DNA from: AG-12 sp027319585
GTDB lineage: Bacteria; Chloroflexota; Dormibacteria; Aeolococcales; Bog-877
Assembly: GCA_027319585.1 (NCBI GenBank)
Contig: DAHVMY010000001.1
Span: 1 to 64,000, forward strand
Direction: 5' to 3'
Length of the DNA stretch: 64,000 bases
Shown: one piece after another, positions 45,310-54,555 of the stretch
Layout of the letters: every line of letters begins with the position of its first letter
Position numbering within the stretch: position 1 is the stretch's first letter
Notes under the pieces: generated by a model
Databases searched by the model: none
What the model was told of the DNA's origin: nothing
What the model saw: only the letters and a program-made list of their open reading frames with translations
Program-made: the position numbers and the translations under genes

Positions 45310-45326
45310 ACTTGCCTGATGCAAGT
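45310..45326. promoter_or_regulatory. Operator 2, palindrome ACTTGC-N5-GCAAGT
   Basis: Perfect 6-base arms with a 5-base centre, lying just downstream of the expected HxlR transcription start and overlapping the -35 of the opposite promoter. Likely bound by the HxlR dimer for autoregulation. Confidence 0.6.
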
Positions 45327-45344
45327 ACCTGGAGTGAGGTGACC

Positions 45345-45905
45345 ATGCTCGGAAGGACCTATGACCGTCAGGTGTGCTCGATCGCTCGGACCCTCGAGGT
45401 GGTCGGGGAGCGGTGGAGCCTCCTGATCGTCCGCGACGCGCTCTTCGCGCACGTGACCCGATTCAACGACTTCCAGCACAACCTCGGAGTGGCCACCAAC
45501 GTCCTGACGACGCGGCTCGAGTCACTGGTGGCGGCAGGGGTGATGGAGCGCGGTAAGGGGGGGGGCCGGGCCGGCCAGGGCGAATACCTGCTGACGAACA
45601 AGGGACGTGACCTGGCGCCGGCCCTGATCGCCCTGACGGCCTGGGGCGACCGCTGGGCGAGTCCGGAAGGGCCGCCCATCCTCTACCACCACGCGGGGTG
45701 CGGGGGCCGGATCCGCCAGCGCCTGGAATGCGCCGAGTGCGGGGACATTCCTGGGTCGGAGGTGGCGGTCCGACCCGGACCGGGAATGCCCGCTGAGTAC
45801 CTGGCGAATCGCCGGCCGCGGCGGGCCTCACTTCCGGACGGACCGGCCGCACGTGGGGCGGGGGAATCCGTCCCCACAACGGGACCGGGCAACCTGCCCT
45901 CCTGA
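45345..45905 (+). CDS. HxlR family winged-helix regulator with C-terminal Cys cluster
   Basis: 186 aa. The HxlR winged helix (about 5-105) begins RQVCSIARTLEVVGERWSLLIVRDALF, followed by DFQHNLGVATNVLTTRLESLV (recognition helix) and the wing YLLTNKGRDLAPAL. A cysteine near residue 9 could sense thiol or redox signals. After the DNA-binding domain, HHAGCGGRIRQRLECAECG forms a possible zinc ribbon, then a disordered tail. GAGG lies five bases before the ATG at 45345. It probably controls itself and the SRPBCC gene through the two palindromes. Confidence 0.87.
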   Translation: MLGRTYDRQVCSIARTLEVVGERWSLLIVRDALFAHVTRFNDFQHNLGVATNVLTTRLESLVAAGVMERGKGGGRAGQGEYLLTNKGRDLAPALIALTAWGDRWASPEGPPILYHHAGCGGRIRQRLECAECGDIPGSEVAVRPGPGMPAEYLANRRPRRASLPDGPAARGAGESVPTTGPGNLPS

Positions 45906-46023
45906 AGGGGCCGACCGAGTCACCGAACTCGCCCCGGGGGGGACCGGTGCCCCTCCAGGTGGCGCCCCCACCCGAAGACGGCGGCCGGGCGTGCCGTCCC
46001 CCAAGCAGCCGCGGTGGCTGAGG

Positions 46024-46053
46024 TTGGGTGGCTGGAGGTGGTTGAGATAAGAT
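46024..46053 (+). promoter_or_regulatory. Promoter of the rpsB operon
   Basis: TTGGGT (46024-46029) and TAAGAT (46048-46053) with an 18-base spacer fit a housekeeping sigma promoter. The leader to rpsB would be about 105 bases, long enough for an S2 autoregulatory structure, though none was resolved. Confidence 0.5.
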
Positions 46054-46164
46054 CTAGTGCGGTAGTCAAATTCGCATGCCCGCCGGACGACTTCCGGGTT
46101 CCCCTGGCGAGGGCCGGAAGTCGGGAGATGGTGGGCAGAGGTTGAACGCAAATGGAGGCACACC

Positions 46165-47043
46165 ATGCCCGTAGCCACGCTCACTGAGCTGCTGCAGAAC
46201 GGGGTTCACTTCGGCCATCAGACCAGCCGGTGGAACCCCAAGATGCGGCCCTACATCTTCGCCAGCCGCGGGGGGATCCACATCATCGATGTGGCGCAGA
46301 CCGTGGACCTGCTCGGCGAGGCCTGCCAATTCGCTCACGACACGGTCGCCCAGGGGGGGCAGATCCTGTTCGTCGGCACCAAGAAGCAGGCTCATGACAC
46401 GATCGAGGAGGAGTGCGCGCGCTCAGGCCAGCCCTATGTGATCAACCGCTGGATGGGTGGGATGCTCACCAACTTCGAGGTGGTCAAGCTGCAGCTGAAG
46501 CGGCTGGCTGATCTCTCCGAGCAGAAGCAGCGCGATGGCTTCGCCGGCATGATCAAGAAGGAGCAGCGCCACCACGAGGATGACCTGGCCCGGCTGGTCC
46601 GCAACTTCGGCGGGATCACGAACATGAAGCGGTTGCCGGCGGCGCTGTTCGTGGTCGACCCCCACAAGGAGCGCCTGGCGGTCACCGAGGCGAACAAGCT
46701 GAACATCCCCATCATCGCCATCACCGACAGCAACTGCGATCCCGATGAGATCGCCTACGTGATCCCGGGCAATGACGACGCGATCCGGAGTGTGCGCCTG
46801 ATCGTCAGCCGGATCACCGATGCCATCGTGAGCGGGTTGGAGGAGCGGCATCAGATCGAGCTGGCTCAGACCCAGGCCGCCGCGGAGCGGGCCGCACAGC
46901 TGCGGGCGGAGCAGGAGGCGGCCGCAGCCCAGGCTGAGCGGGAGGCGGCCGCTCGCGCCGAAGAGGAGGCGGCGGCCGAGGCGGGACCGGTGTCCGCGGA
47001 AGACCAGCCAGCTGCCAGCCCGGCGCAGGAGGTGGCGGAATGA
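46165..47043 (+). CDS. rpsB: Ribosomal protein uS2
   Basis: 292 aa. Core (1-230): TLTELLQNGVHFGHQTSRWNPKMRPYIF, NRWMGGMLTNFEVV and DSNCDPDEIAYVIPGNDDAIRS are textbook S2. The last 60 residues are an Ala/Glu-rich helix (ERAAQLRAEQEAAAAQAE), longer than in most S2 proteins. TGGAGG lies just upstream of the ATG. Its stop overlaps the tsf start (ATGA). Confidence 0.97.
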   Translation: MPVATLTELLQNGVHFGHQTSRWNPKMRPYIFASRGGIHIIDVAQTVDLLGEACQFAHDTVAQGGQILFVGTKKQAHDTIEEECARSGQPYVINRWMGGMLTNFEVVKLQLKRLADLSEQKQRDGFAGMIKKEQRHHEDDLARLVRNFGGITNMKRLPAALFVVDPHKERLAVTEANKLNIPIIAITDSNCDPDEIAYVIPGNDDAIRSVRLIVSRITDAIVSGLEERHQIELAQTQAAAERAAQLRAEQEAAAAQAEREAAARAEEEAAAEAGPVSAEDQPAASPAQEVAE

Positions 47044-47678
47044 CCCAGCCGATCACAGCGGATCTCGTGCGCCAGCTCCGAGAGCAGACTGGGGCGGGCA
47101 TCATGGCGTGCAAGCAGGCTCTCACCGAGGCGGGCGGCGACTTCGAGGTGGCCCGCGACAAGCTGAGGGCCAAGGGACTGGCCTCGGCCGAGAAGCGCCG
47201 GGGGCGAGAGACCAAGGAGGGGCTCGTGGATGCCTACATCCACCCCGGTGGCCAGGTGGGCGTTCTCATCGAGGTGAACTGCGAAAGCGACTTCGTCGCC
47301 CGCACCGATCAGTTCAAGGCTTTGGTGCACGACCTGGCGATCCAGGTGGCCGCCCAATCCCCCCGCTGGGTCACCAGGGAGCAGGTCCCCGCTTCGGAGC
47401 TGGAACGTGAGCGAGCCATCTATCGGGAGCAGGCCGCCCAGGAGGGTAAGGGCACCGCTCACCTGGATCAGATCGTGGAGGGCCGTCTGCGCAAGTTCTA
47501 CGAGACCTTCTGTCTCTACGATCAGCCGTTCATCCGTGACGAGGGGGCCAAGGCCAGGCGGATCGAGCAGCTCATCCAGGAGACCGTGGCCGCGACCGGG
47601 GAGCACATCACCGTGGCCCGCTTCGTCAGGTTCCGGCTTGGGGAGCGGCCGGATGAGACCAGTTCGGATGGTGCCTGA
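47040..47678 (+). CDS. tsf: Elongation factor Ts
   Basis: 212 aa, the short EF-Ts form. ITADLVRQLREQTGAGIMACKQALTEAGGD is the EF-Tu-binding N-domain; LIEVNCESDFVARTDQFK is the core motif. It recharges EF-Tu with GTP. The C-terminal end overlaps the pyrH start by 26 bases in another frame. Confidence 0.97.
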   Translation: MTQPITADLVRQLREQTGAGIMACKQALTEAGGDFEVARDKLRAKGLASAEKRRGRETKEGLVDAYIHPGGQVGVLIEVNCESDFVARTDQFKALVHDLAIQVAAQSPRWVTREQVPASELERERAIYREQAAQEGKGTAHLDQIVEGRLRKFYETFCLYDQPFIRDEGAKARRIEQLIQETVAATGEHITVARFVRFRLGERPDETSSDGA

Positions 47679-48450
47679 GGCCGCGCCGGTGGCCGAACTC
47701 GCGGCTGCCACTCTTGAGCCGGTGACACCTCGGTTCCGCCGCGTGGTCGTCAAGCTCAGCGGGGAGGCGCTGGTCGGCAACGGGGAGTTCGGGATCGACC
47801 CGGAGGTGCTTAGTCGAGTAGCGCTGGAGATCAAGAAGGCGCACGACATCGGAACCGAGATCGCGGTCATGATGGGGGGCGGGAACATCTTCCGAGGTCT
47901 GGCCGGAGCGCGCCGCGGGATGAACCGGGTGACCGCTGACCTGATGGGGATGTTGGGGACGGTGATCAACGGCTTGGCGCTGCGGGACGCGCTGGAGGCC
48001 CAGGGGATGCCGACCAGGGTGCAGACCGCCATCGAGATGCATCAGGTGGCGGAGCCCTACATCAGGGGGCGCGCGATCCGGCACCTGGAGAAGGGGCGGG
48101 TGGTGGTCTTTTGCGCCGGATCCGGCAACCCGTTCTTCACCACCGACACCCCCGCCGCCCTGCGGGCGGCGGAGATCGGCGCCGACATCCTGATCAAGGC
48201 GACCCGGGTCGACGGGATCTACAACGCCGATCCGGAACGGGATCCCAAGGCCGAGCGGTTTTCCACGATCTCGTACCTGGAGGTGCTCAATCTCGGACTC
48301 CAGGTGATGGACAACACCGCGGTCACCCTGTGCATGGACAACCGCCTGCCGCTGCTGGTCCTCGACCTCTTCAAGCCCGGCAATCTGGCGGCCGCGGTGC
48401 GCGGGGAGCCGGTCGGCACCCTGGTCACCGACCAGCCGGGGATCCGATGA
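47653..48450 (+). CDS. pyrH: UMP kinase
   Basis: 265 aa amino-acid-kinase-fold enzyme. VVVKLSGEALVGNGEFGID near residue 31, MMGGGNIFRGLAGA, GMLGTVINGLALRDALE and KATRVDGIYNADPERDP are the PyrH signatures. About 28 residues precede the fold. ATG at 47653 with GGGAG eight bases before is taken; ATG at 47668 is an alternative. Stop overlaps frr (ATGA). Confidence 0.96.
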   Translation: MRPVRMVPEAAPVAELAAATLEPVTPRFRRVVVKLSGEALVGNGEFGIDPEVLSRVALEIKKAHDIGTEIAVMMGGGNIFRGLAGARRGMNRVTADLMGMLGTVINGLALRDALEAQGMPTRVQTAIEMHQVAEPYIRGRAIRHLEKGRVVVFCAGSGNPFFTTDTPAALRAAEIGADILIKATRVDGIYNADPERDPKAERFSTISYLEVLNLGLQVMDNTAVTLCMDNRLPLLVLDLFKPGNLAAAVRGEPVGTLVTDQPGIR

Positions 48451-49004
48451 GCGACGACATTCTCAGGATCGCCGAGGACCGGATGGCCAAGAGTATCGAG
48501 GCGCTGCACCGGGAGCTCTCGACCATCCGGACCGGGAGGGCCAACCCGTCTCTCTTGGAGCACATCCAGGTGGAGGCGTACGAGACCCATGTGCCCATCA
48601 ATCAGGTGGCCAGCCTGTCCGCCCCGGAGCCCCACCTGATCATGGTGCAGCCCTGGGACCGAAATCTGATCCAGGCCATCGAACGCGCGCTCCGGCGCAG
48701 TGACCTCGGGCTGAACCCCAGCAACGACGGCCAGGTGATCCGGGTGCCGGTGCCGCCCCTCACCGAGGAACGCCGCCGCGACTTCGTCAAGCTGGTCAAG
48801 CAGAGAGCGGAGGAGGCCCGGGTGGCGGTGCGCAACATCCGCCGCGACGACATGGAGCGGCTGCGTCATCTCGAGCACGAGGGCGAGCTGTCCGAGGATC
48901 AGGGGCAGCGGGCCCACGCCCAGCTGCAGAAGATCACGGACCGTTTCATCGAGCAGGTGGACGAGGTCGCCCACCGCAAGGAAGCCGAGCTGCTGGAGTT
49001 GTGA
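48447..49004 (+). CDS. frr: Ribosome recycling factor
   Basis: 185 aa, exactly the family length. MAKSIEALHRELSTIRTGRANPSLLEHI and VPVPPLTEERRRDFVKLVKQRAEEARVAVRNIRRD are diagnostic. It splits post-termination ribosomes together with EF-G. The ATG overlaps the pyrH stop. Confidence 0.97.
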   Translation: MSDDILRIAEDRMAKSIEALHRELSTIRTGRANPSLLEHIQVEAYETHVPINQVASLSAPEPHLIMVQPWDRNLIQAIERALRRSDLGLNPSNDGQVIRVPVPPLTEERRRDFVKLVKQRAEEARVAVRNIRRDDMERLRHLEHEGELSEDQGQRAHAQLQKITDRFIEQVDEVAHRKEAELLEL

Positions 49005-49025
49005 GCGTCAGCCGAGGTCCAGCCG

Positions 49026-49736
49026 ATGGCTGAGGCAGCCTCCCTTCCCGTCCACATCGGGATCATCATGGATGGGAACGGCCGCTGGGCCAGGCAGCGC
49101 GGGCAGCGCCGCAGCGCGGGCCATCGGGCGGGCATCAAGGCGATCCGCCAGGTAATGAGTGCCGCCGATGAGGCGGGCGTGCACTGCCTGACCCTCTACG
49201 CCTTCTCCACTGAGAACTGGTCGCGGCCACGCTATGAGGTGGCTACCCTGATGCGGCTCTTTGAGGAGACACTGCAGGAGGAGGTCGACGAGCTGCACCG
49301 CAACGGGGTCCGGATTCGCGTGATCGGCCGCCGAGGGCAGCTGTCGGCGCGACTGCGCCGCCTCGTAGCCGAGGCCGAGACGCGCACCGCGGAGAACGTC
49401 CGGGGCCAGCTCACCGTCGCCATCAACTACGGCGGCCGGGCGGAGATCGTCGATGCGGTGCGGGCGCTGGCCCACACGGGTGCCGACCTAAGAGAGCTGG
49501 ATGAGGAGCAGCTGGCGAGCGCGCTCTACACCGCGGGTCTGCCGGATCCCGACCTCATCATCAGGACCGCCGGGGAGATGCGCACCAGCAACTTCCTCAT
49601 CTGGCAGGCCGCATACGCCGAGCTGTACGTCACCCAGACCCTGTGGCCGGACTTCTCCGCAGCCGACCTGCAGGCGGCGCTGGCCGACTACGCCGCCCGG
49701 GTGAGGCGGTTCGGGGGGATACCTGAGGGCCGATGA
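49026..49736 (+). CDS. uppS: Undecaprenyl diphosphate synthase
   Basis: 236 aa cis-prenyltransferase that makes the C55 carrier for cell-wall synthesis. HIGIIMDGNGRWARQRG carries the catalytic Asp; TLYAFSTENWSRP, INYGGRAEIVDA and IRTAGEMRTSNFLIWQAAYAELYVT follow. The usual RTSGExRxSNF reads RTAGEMRTSNF, a mild change. The stop overlaps cdsA (ATGA). Confidence 0.96.
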   Translation: MAEAASLPVHIGIIMDGNGRWARQRGQRRSAGHRAGIKAIRQVMSAADEAGVHCLTLYAFSTENWSRPRYEVATLMRLFEETLQEEVDELHRNGVRIRVIGRRGQLSARLRRLVAEAETRTAENVRGQLTVAINYGGRAEIVDAVRALAHTGADLRELDEEQLASALYTAGLPDPDLIIRTAGEMRTSNFLIWQAAYAELYVTQTLWPDFSAADLQAALADYAARVRRFGGIPEGR

Positions 49737-50545
49737 GGCTGCTCGTCCGCACCGTGAGTGGCGTGGCGCTGTTGGGCCTGTTGCTCCTGGCGCTCCATCT
49801 GGGTCTGACCGCGCTGGCGGTTCTGGTGGTCGCGATCATGGCCATCGGTCTGCTCGAATTTCGTCGGCTGTGGCGGGGTCAGCCTGTCGGACCCTCGAGC
49901 TTGGTCCTCTTTCCGCTGGCCGGCTTCTGGCTGCTGCGCTATGCCTACCCCGAGGTGCCCACGGCCACGGTGGGCCTGCTGGCTGCGGCTCTCGCCGGGC
50001 TGGCCCTGGCCCTGTTCCAGCGCCACGAACGCCACCCGATGGCGGGTTGGGCGCTCGGCTTGGGCGGCGCGGTGTGGCTCGGGTACCTTCCGGGCTGCAT
50101 TCTGCTGCTGTACCAGGCGGGCGGCACCTCGGGGCGGGGGATGGCCCTGGTCCTGCTGGCGGTCGGGGTGTCGGTGCTCGGTGACAGCGCCGCTTACCTG
50201 ATCGGGTCGTGGATCGGCAAGCACCCGTTTGCCCCCCGCGTCAGCCCCGCGAAGACCTGGGAGGGGGCGATCGCCGGGTGGCTGGTGCCCACCCTGGTGG
50301 CTGGTGGCCTGCTGCCCCTGGTGCTGCCGGCTCTGCACCAGCCGGTCGCCTTGGCGATCGCCGCCGCGGCTTCGGCGGCCGCGATCGCGGGAGACCTGGT
50401 CGAGTCCCGCCTGAAGCGAGAGGTCGGGGCCAAGGACTCCGGCCGCCTCATCCCCGGGCATGGCGGGGTGCTGGATCGGATCGACAGCCTGCTGTTTGTG
50501 GCGGCCGTCGTATACTCGCTCTTGGGGGTCGCACACGCGTTCTGA
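49733..50545 (+). CDS. cdsA: Phosphatidate cytidylyltransferase
   Basis: 270 aa membrane enzyme making CDP-diacylglycerol, with about seven to eight membrane segments. SVLGDSAAYLIGSWIGKHPFAP RVSPAKTWEGAIAG in outline and the C-terminal signature KDSGRLIPGHGGVLDRIDSLLF identify the family. It follows uppS as in most bacteria. Confidence 0.95.
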   Translation: MRLLVRTVSGVALLGLLLLALHLGLTALAVLVVAIMAIGLLEFRRLWRGQPVGPSSLVLFPLAGFWLLRYAYPEVPTATVGLLAAALAGLALALFQRHERHPMAGWALGLGGAVWLGYLPGCILLLYQAGGTSGRGMALVLLAVGVSVLGDSAAYLIGSWIGKHPFAPRVSPAKTWEGAIAGWLVPTLVAGGLLPLVLPALHQPVALAIAAAASAAAIAGDLVESRLKREVGAKDSGRLIPGHGGVLDRIDSLLFVAAVVYSLLGVAHAF

Positions 50546-50608
50546 GATACTCGCCGTCAGGGAGTCCCCCTCGGGCCTACCGCCACGGCATCCGCAACGG
50601 AGGCACCG

Positions 50609-51772
50609 ATGATGCCGGTCAACCGAGTGGTGGTGATCGGAGCCACCGGCTCCATCGGCCGGCAGGCGCTCGAGGTCATCAGCCGCTTCCCCAAGGAGTT
50701 TGAGCTGGTGGGAGCGGTCGGGGGTCGCCGGGCCGCCGTGCTCGCCGAGGCCCTGAAGCCGTTTCCCTCAGCCCGTGCGGTCATTGTGGATCCGGCTGAT
50801 GAGGTTCCCGAGGGGATGCTGATCGGGGTGGACGCCGCCTGCGAGCTGGTCGCCGGCGGGGCCGCGGACGTGATCCTGGTGGGTGGTGGTGGCGCCGGGG
50901 CGCTGCTGCCGACTCTGGCCGCGTGTGAGCAAGGTGGCGTGGTTGCGGTCGCCACCAAGGAGGTGCTGGTGATGGCGGGGGAGCTGGTGGCGGCGACCGC
51001 CGCCACCCATGGCACCACCATCCTGCCGGTTGACAGCGAGCACAGCGCGATCTGGCAATGTCTGCGCGGGGAGGAGAAGGACACGGTTGCGCGGCTTCTG
51101 CTCACCGCCAGCGGTGGGCCATTTCGGGCGACCCCGCTGGCGGAGATTCCAGGCGCCACCCGCGAGCAGGCGCTGGACCATCCCAACTGGCGGATGGGTC
51201 CCAAGATCACTGTCGACAGCGCCACCATGATGAACAAGGGGCTGGAGGTGATCGAGGCCCACTTCCTGTTCGATCTGCCCTATGAGGTAATCGAGGTCGT
51301 GATCCATCCGCAGAGTGCCGTCCACTCCGCCGTCGAGTTCTGCGACGGGACTTTGATCGCCCAGCTGGGGATCCCGGACATGCGAGCTCCGATCGCGCTG
51401 GCGTTGACCGGCGGCAGGCGGTTGCGCGGAGTCGTCGCACCGCTCCGGCTGGTGGAGGGAGCCAGGCTGGACTTCGAGCCGGTGGATATGCGGCGCTACC
51501 CGGCGCTGGGGGTGGCGCGTCGGGCGGCGGCCCGAGGAGGCGGGGTTCCGGCCGCCATGAACGCTGCCAACGAGGTGGCGGTGGCGGCGTTCCTCGCCGG
51601 TCAGATCCCCTTCGGAGCGATCGCGGAGGTCGTGGCGGAGGCCAGCGACTCCTTCCCGGCCCGGCCGGTGCGGTCGCTGCCGGAGATCCTGGACGCCGAC
51701 GCGGCCGGGCGGAGCCTGGCCCGGGAGGTGATCGAGGCGCGCTCCCGCGCTCCCCTGAGGACCTTGGCTTGA
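50609..51772 (+). CDS. dxr: 1-deoxy-D-xylulose 5-phosphate reductoisomerase
   Basis: 387 aa NADPH enzyme of the MEP isoprenoid route. VVVIGATGSIGRQALEVI near residue 6, VATKEVLVMAGELV, VDSEHSAIWQCL, LTASGGPFR and NKGLEVIEAHFLF are all present. CGGAGG before ATG 50609 supports the start. Length is normal. Stop overlaps rseP as TTGA. Confidence 0.97.
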   Translation: MMPVNRVVVIGATGSIGRQALEVISRFPKEFELVGAVGGRRAAVLAEALKPFPSARAVIVDPADEVPEGMLIGVDAACELVAGGAADVILVGGGGAGALLPTLAACEQGGVVAVATKEVLVMAGELVAATAATHGTTILPVDSEHSAIWQCLRGEEKDTVARLLLTASGGPFRATPLAEIPGATREQALDHPNWRMGPKITVDSATMMNKGLEVIEAHFLFDLPYEVIEVVIHPQSAVHSAVEFCDGTLIAQLGIPDMRAPIALALTGGRRLRGVVAPLRLVEGARLDFEPVDMRRYPALGVARRAAARGGGVPAAMNAANEVAVAAFLAGQIPFGAIAEVVAEASDSFPARPVRSLPEILDADAAGRSLAREVIEARSRAPLRTLA

Positions 51773-53019
51773 CCGGCTTTGTCCTCACCTGGCAGAGCGT
51801 CGGCGGGATCGCGCTGATGCTGCTGGTGGTTATCTCGATCCACGAGTTCGGACACTTTCTGGTGGCCAAGCGTGCGGGGATCCAGGTCGACGAGTTCTCG
51901 ATTGGCTTTGGACCCCGGCTGCTGAGCCGGCAAAGGGGTGAGACGCGCTACTCGTTGCGACTACTGCCCCTGGGGGGGTACGTGCGGATGGCGGGCATGA
52001 CCGGTCTCGAGGCGCCGGAGAAGAGCGGCGGCGACCGCGCCTTCATCCGCGCCAGCGCCGGCCGACGGGCAGCCGTGATCGCGGCCGGCGGCCTCATGAA
52101 CCTGGTGCTGGCAGGAGCCATCCTCTCGGGGCTGGCGGCCTTCGGGGGCCCACCGCCGGCGGTCCAGCCCGGCGGGGCGCTGGCTCACGCCGGTGTTCCC
52201 AGCGGCTATCAGATCACCGCGGTGGGACGCCACCGCACCACCTCGCTGACCACCATCAGGAACTTGATCCAGGCGGACGCGGGACACCCCCTCAGGGTGG
52301 GGCTGGCCCCCTGGGGGGGCGGTAGGACGCGCTCCTACACGGTTGTCCCCGAGCTCCACTGGATCGGGGTCGCCAAGAGCCCGAGCATCCCCTTCGAGGC
52401 GAGGATCGTGGCCATCAACGGGCAGCCGGTCCCCAGTGCCACGCCCGCCGATCTGGCGCGCAGGGTGCCCGGCACCGGCCCTGTGCGCGTCACCTACCTG
52501 CAGGGGGGCAAGCGGCGGACCGCACTGGTGCCGCGCTCCCAGCTTCAGGTGGAGTGGCTGGTCGGCTACTACGGACCGAGCGGGAATCCCCTGCTGGCGA
52601 GTCTGGGAGGACCGCCGCAGCCCTGGTATCGGGCGCTGGGCACCGGCTTCACGGCGGTGCCGCTGCAGATTGGAGCCACCTTCGTGAACCTGTGGGCGCT
52701 GATCAGCCCCCATCACAACCCCAACCTGCGGCTGACGGGGCCCATCGGCATCGCCCAGGAGACCTCCATCGCGACCCAGATCTCCGGGGCGATCTACCTC
52801 ACGCTGTTCGCCCTGATCAGCCTGAACCTGGGCCTGATCAACCTGCTGCCGATCCCGTTCCTGGATGGCGGCCACCTCTTCTTCATCATCCTGGAGTGGA
52901 TCCGACGGCGGCGCGTGAGCCCGCAGCTGGAAGCGACGGTCCATGCGGTTGGGTTAGCCTTGATAGTGATGCTCTTCATTTATGTGACCTACGGCGACTT
53001 GACCCACCTGAGCGGATGA
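51769..53019 (+). CDS. rseP: Site-2 protease RseP
   Basis: 416 aa membrane zinc protease. The HExxH site is VISIHEFGHFLVAKRAG near residue 24; the third ligand is in INLLPIPFLDGGHLFF near residue 360. A PDZ-like region lies about 125-260. It cleaves anti-sigma factors and remnant signal peptides. Start is TTG at 51769 inside the dxr stop. The end overlaps ispG (ATGA). Confidence 0.95.
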   Translation: MTGFVLTWQSVGGIALMLLVVISIHEFGHFLVAKRAGIQVDEFSIGFGPRLLSRQRGETRYSLRLLPLGGYVRMAGMTGLEAPEKSGGDRAFIRASAGRRAAVIAAGGLMNLVLAGAILSGLAAFGGPPPAVQPGGALAHAGVPSGYQITAVGRHRTTSLTTIRNLIQADAGHPLRVGLAPWGGGRTRSYTVVPELHWIGVAKSPSIPFEARIVAINGQPVPSATPADLARRVPGTGPVRVTYLQGGKRRTALVPRSQLQVEWLVGYYGPSGNPLLASLGGPPQPWYRALGTGFTAVPLQIGATFVNLWALISPHHNPNLRLTGPIGIAQETSIATQISGAIYLTLFALISLNLGLINLLPIPFLDGGHLFFIILEWIRRRRVSPQLEATVHAVGLALIVMLFIYVTYGDLTHLSG

Positions 53020-54152
53020 TCCAGCGCAGAAAGACCCGCCCCATCAAGGTGGGCTCGGTTGTGATCGGGGGAGCGGCCCCGATCTCGGTCCAGACCATGA
53101 CCAAGACCCCGACCGAGGATGTGCAGGGGACCTTGGCGCAGATCGGCCGGGCCGCCGACGCGGGGGCGGACATCATCCGCGTAACCTGCGACACCGAGGA
53201 GGCCGGCCTGGCGCTCAAGCAGATCGTCAAGGAGAGCCCGCTTCCCATCGTGGCCGACATCCATTACGACGCCCCCCTGGCGCTGATGGCGCTTGACGCC
53301 GGCATCCAGTGCCTGCGGCTCAATCCCGGAAACATCCGCCAGAAGGAGAAGATCGCCGAGATCGCTCGGCGCTGCCAGGAGCTGGGGGTGCCGATTCGCA
53401 TCGGTGTCAATGCCGGCAGCCTGCCGGATCGCAAGGCCCTGGCCCGGGGCCGCGGTGAAGGCGGTCCGGATGACGTCGCCCAGCGGATGGTGGATGCCGC
53501 CATGGGCCACCTGCGGATCCTTGAGGAGCTCGGCTTCCAGGACATCAAGGTCAGCCTCAAGGCCAGCGACGTTCTCACCAACGTCGCCGCCAACCGTCTC
53601 TTTGCGAGTCTGCCGAATCGCTACCCCCTGCACCTCGGACTGACCGAGGCTGGACCCACCTCGACCGGGGCCCTCAAGAGCGCCATGGGTATCGGCATCC
53701 TGCTGGCGGAGGGCATCGGAGACACGATTCGAGTCTCCCTGGTGGACCAGCCCGAGGAGGAGGTTAGGGTGGCCCGCCAGATCCTGGCCAATCTCCAGGA
53801 GAAGCCCACCGGCCCCAACCTGGTGGCGTGTCCCACCTGCGGGCGGCTGGAGATAGACATGATGCCGATGGTGGCCAGGGTGGAGCAGGCGCTGCAGCGC
53901 GTCAAGCGGCCGATCACGGTGTCGGTGATGGGCTGCGTGGTCAACGGACCGGGCGAGGGCATGCATGCGGACATCGGGATCGCTGGTGGCCGTCAGAAGG
54001 GGATCCTGTACCGCAAGGGGAAGGTGATCTCGACGATGCCGGAGGCGGACTTGGTCGATACCCTGGTGCGGGAGCTGGACCGCATCGCCACCGAGGACGC
54101 TGAGCTGATCGCGGCCGGAAAGGAGCTTCCGCAGGGACTTCCGGAAGGCTGA
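53016..54152 (+). CDS. ispG: (E)-4-hydroxy-3-methylbut-2-enyl-diphosphate synthase IspG
   Basis: 378 aa iron-sulfur enzyme of the MEP route. TIM-barrel part: VQTMTKTPTEDVQGTLAQI, LPIVADIHYD and LRLNPGNI. Cluster-binding part: VACPTCGRLEID and MGCVVNGPGEG carry three of the Fe-S cysteines. It ends the rpsB-to-ispG operon; the more usual follower proS is absent. Confidence 0.97.
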   Translation: MIQRRKTRPIKVGSVVIGGAAPISVQTMTKTPTEDVQGTLAQIGRAADAGADIIRVTCDTEEAGLALKQIVKESPLPIVADIHYDAPLALMALDAGIQCLRLNPGNIRQKEKIAEIARRCQELGVPIRIGVNAGSLPDRKALARGRGEGGPDDVAQRMVDAAMGHLRILEELGFQDIKVSLKASDVLTNVAANRLFASLPNRYPLHLGLTEAGPTSTGALKSAMGIGILLAEGIGDTIRVSLVDQPEEEVRVARQILANLQEKPTGPNLVACPTCGRLEIDMMPMVARVEQALQRVKRPITVSVMGCVVNGPGEGMHADIGIAGGRQKGILYRKGKVISTMPEADLVDTLVRELDRIATEDAELIAAGKELPQGLPEG

Positions 54153-54228
54153 CCGGCGCTTCGTCCCCGCTTCTACATGGTCTGGTTGGCCCAGGTGAGG
54201 CAGCGTTCGGTGGCGGTTTGGAGCTGGC

Positions 54229-54555
54229 TTAGGCAGCTACGGACCGGCCGCGACACGCCCAGCGGACTACGACCGCGTCTTCGACCCTGGCATCCCGAGC
54301 CAGACCGCGCCAGTCCTGCCGGCGGGCTCCGCCGGGCTCCTGGGAGAAGTGGAAATAGAGTCCCCGCGGCCGGTGGTGCACCGGCGATTTCAGCAGCAGG
54401 ATGTCGGCGCGTTCGACCGCGCCCAGAGGATCCCAGCCGTTCTGGAAGCAGTCCAGCAGTTCCGACCGGCGCTGTGGGTAGTACCTCGTGGCGGAGGCGA
54501 CCCTGGTGTGATGGGGAATACGTGAAAGTGGTGGTGTGGATGGTCGCCGGTTCGG
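54229..54555 (-). pseudogene. Coding-like frame without a start, in phase behind the amidotransferase stop
   Basis: A 108-codon open frame on the minus strand lies directly after the TGA of the amidotransferase gene, in the same phase, and ends at TAA (54229-54231). It has a protein-like composition (TRYYPQRRSELLDCF, NGWDPLGAVERADILLLKSP, GLYFHFSQEPGG) and third-position G/C bias like real genes here, but no ATG, GTG or TTG before its middle. It may be a 5'-truncated gene, a former C-terminal extension of the amidotransferase, or chance. I do not recognise the family. Confidence 0.4.
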
